This document shows, piece by piece, positions 61,461-64,000 of a stretch of 64,000 bases of DNA. How positions within the stretch are numbered: the stretch's first letter is position 1; every line of letters begins with the position of its first letter. Made by a program: the position numbers and the translations under genes. The stretch is taken from NCBI GenBank assembly GCA_013397115.1, contig VWZW01006276.1, forward strand, positions 733,581 through 797,580, read 5' to 3'. A model generated the notes under the pieces. That model did no database searches and had not been told where the DNA came from. It saw only the letters and a list, made by a program, of their open reading frames with translations. The DNA is from Edolisoma coerulescens (taxonomy: Eukaryota; Chordata; Aves; Passeriformes; Campephagidae).

Positions 61461-64000
61461 AATCGGTGAATTACTAAAGCAGAGCTTAGGTAGATGAGGT
61501 TGTTCACACATCTTGGGACAGGCCTGGTCGGTTGCTTAGTCCTTTAACCAGAAACAAATAGAAAACTTTATTTTAAGTGACATCCTGGAGAACTTTGCAG
61601 GTAAACACAGCTGGAGAGAACATCTTTTTTTGTTAGCTTTATAGGCTTATTGTTCATTTGGCTGGTCAGGAAATGGGTCACAGGCAGGATGATCATCAGA
61701 TGGAGACCTTGAAAACTAGTTGTTTTTTTTCTTTTTCTTTAAAGAAAAAAGCAGCTTTTTGCTGCCCCTGCTCTGACAGCTGGGGTTAGTGGCAGAGTGT
61801 TGCAAAGGGGTTGTCTCTCCCCAGGACAAAGAGAGGAAGCTCTTGCAGCCTGTGCTTGGGGCAGAGACTTACGTAATCTTGGAGTTGAAGTAGAAAAATT
61901 AAATGGGAGTCATTTATCCAACACTACTTTGCATTTGTTGTCCTCCAAAACAAGTGTTAAGCTAACAGAGTGTGTCAGTCAGTACCATTCCTGCAGATTG
62001 CAGTGCTCTCAATCTCTGAACAACCCTTAGATGCATTGTAAGGTGACTTGGTGGAGTTAAAAAGGAAGAGCGGTTTTCTGGAAGTGACATATTCAATAGG
62101 CACTTGTCACTTCGAAGGCATTAAATAGTTCTTAATGTTGAAAATTAATTAATGATGGTTATGGAATTGAAATTACTGGCCGCTCGATTTTACAGCTCAA
62201 AGATGCTTTCAGTTTCATGCAAAGAATGGATCTTATTTTATTTAATACGGCAGCATAGATTATTTGACTTATTAACTTGATAATATATTTAATTTTTTTT
62301 AATTGCTGCTCTGTAAAACCTAGAAGTAGGCATGTTACAAGAATGAGGAAGCTCCTGAAGGTGACCATTCCCAGGCCTTCTGAGGCAGGTAAAGCTGCAC
62401 TGCAGCCAAGCAGGCAGAGAAAGCAATGGCAAAGAAACTGTAGGGAAATGGAGTGGCAAGAGCTCATTTGTACATGGCACTGGAGACAAAAATATAATTC
62501 CCCTAGGACAGCTAAAGTGGTATTTGGTGGGAAAAATGGTGCATTTGGAGTGTTTCCCATCCTGTCCCTGTGTTGCCCCCCCCATCCCCATGGCCTCATT
62601 CCCTCTGGGAATTCACCCATCCTGGTTACTGTGATCTGTAAAGAAACGTAGAATTAAAGCAGTTCAAAGAACAGCCGTGGTACCACTGAAGAAACCAGCA
62701 GCTCTCTTTAGTGACAGACAGCTGCCTTCCACAGAACAGCATTCTAGAAAACAAGTCCTCTGCTGCCTTTAGATGGCTGTCTTTGTATTAACTATGTTTT
62801 AACTTATATTAACTTATGTTTTGGAGTCTTTTCTCTGTGTGTACTTCTTTGTTTCTGGGGAAAAAATCCTTCTGTGCGTGGACCTACAGGATTTCTCTGA
62901 AAGGCTCCTCTGGTTTTCAAGTAGTAAGCTTTGACACCTGACTTAGCTTGGCTTCTGTCATCAAATTTTCAGGAGTACCTGCTGGATTGATGGATGGTGT
63001 GATGTGTGCCAGCTTGAAGGACAAACACGATATGCAGCAGCACCTCCACACAGTGCAGTTTGTCATGTAAACCAAACACTGATCTCATGATGAGAACTGT
63101 AAGTTTAGTAGCACCCTCTTTTCTGTATTCTCTTTCTAGGATAAAATCACGTGGTGTAGTCAGGGGTTTAATATAGCACTGCCAACTCTTTACCTCATAC
63201 TCTTTTAATTCTGTAACACAAAGTGGTGGGTGGGGTGTTTCAGTAGCAACTATAAAACATCTGTGCCTACTTCTGTAAATGAGCTTTTAACAGGTTTTTA
63301 GGGAGCATCCATTATGGATCAGGAAGACTGGCATGCTCTGGGCCAGACTTGGCCCAAATTAATGCTGACTCCACACAGTTCTAGGTGAGGACTGTCTAGC
63401 CTAGTGAGGAATAATTGGTAATGCAAGACCTAGTGCTTTTTAATAATACCTGTTTTGTAATTAGCTGGGGTGATCTCTGCTTTGTGCTGTGACGTGGGCA
63501 CTTCTTTGTTTTAACACTAATCTTTTTTTACATAGATGGAAATGAGTAAAGCCAGGAGATTTGGAGCTGAAACTGCCTCTCTGCTAACCAGGTGATGCTG
63601 CCTCTTTGCTCATCTTGGTGGTTGGGCAGTTTAGCTCGATCCTTGATGTTTTTATCTTTCTAATGGCATTTGGAAAGCGGTGTTGAAGTTTGTCTGTGTG
63701 TTGATATGCTTGTGTTCTTACTGGGTGGGGAGTGTGGAGTTACTAGATTGTCAGTGCTGGTGGTTCTGTGCCTGGCTGGAGGAGCTGTCACCGCGCAGCT
63801 CTTGGCCCGTGACCGAAGGTTGTATCTTCTGTCTGGTGTGAAAATAATCAGAGGGGGGGAAAAGAGCAGCACTGACTTCCAAGGTGGGCATTCTGGTAAA
63901 AAAAAAAAAAAGCCAAAGTATGTTGCAGTGGAGCAGGAGAGGGGGGCTAGTTTCTAAACAGATCCCAAAAGCTGACGGTGCTTGAAGACTGTATTGAAGT
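61461..64000. other. downstream intergenic sequence
   Basis: No supported gene. AMZ1 lies beyond GNA12 in human and might be expected here on the opposite strand, but I find none of its sequence. A run of fourteen A occurs near 63899-63912, and a final 300-base segment holds only random short frames. Confidence 0.55.

Noticed and set aside
63660..63872. Minus frame with DRRYNLRSRAK, resembling short basic motifs in nuclear-envelope and retroelement proteins
   Set aside because: The motif is too short and isolated, with no flanking domain or long frame.
1..64000. tRNA, rRNA, CRISPR arrays, operons or phage-like elements
   Set aside because: Nothing with the required structure was seen; the window is ordinary vertebrate nuclear DNA.

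Overview
The window is vertebrate nuclear DNA, most likely from a bird. Genes are split by GT-AG introns. Intergenic and intronic DNA is sparse in transposons, and the only mobile elements I recognise are three truncated CR1 LINE fragments, the dominant avian retroposon. One strongly CpG-rich promoter sits in otherwise AT-leaning sequence. Two protein-coding genes lie head to tail on the + strand: the 3' end of CARD11 (last four coding exons, 463-3677) and a complete GNA12 (four coding exons, 23987-58579, 385 codons). This CARD11-GNA12 order and orientation matches human 7p22 as I recall it, which supports choosing GNA12 over its paralogue GNA13.

Layout: 1-462 is a CARD11 intron. 463-3677 holds four CARD11 exons that encode the C-terminal guanylate-kinase-like part of the scaffold. 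3678 to about 4990 is the probable CARD11 3' UTR, with two AATAAA hexamers. About 5.0-23.4 kb is intergenic, with no gene I can support; it contains three CR1 fragments, a purine-rich tract, an AT-rich internally repetitive block and some stretches that look like candidate conserved non-coding DNA. About 23.4-24.6 kb is the GNA12 CpG-island promoter and first exon, with an unusual cluster of CRE and CCAAT motifs and a 6-N assembly gap 18 bases before the start codon. GNA12 introns are 11.7 kb, 20.8 kb and 965 bases. The 3' UTR follows from 58580, with candidate poly(A) signals at 59940 and 61433. The rest to 64000 shows no gene I can support.

Function: CARD11 is the lymphocyte CARD-MAGUK scaffold that links antigen-receptor signalling to BCL10-MALT1 and NF-kB. 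GNA12 is the G-alpha-12 subunit that couples receptors to RhoGEFs and RhoA. They are neighbours but have separate promoters, and nothing here suggests a shared operon-like function.

I found no undescribed multi-gene system. The observations most worth a second look are the CRE/CCAAT promoter architecture, a Lys-to-Gln change next to the GNA12 P-loop, an abrupt GC3 shift inside the last GNA12 exon, a perfect 4 x 25 bp minisatellite in intron 2, and an unexplained 229-codon antisense open frame in intron 2.
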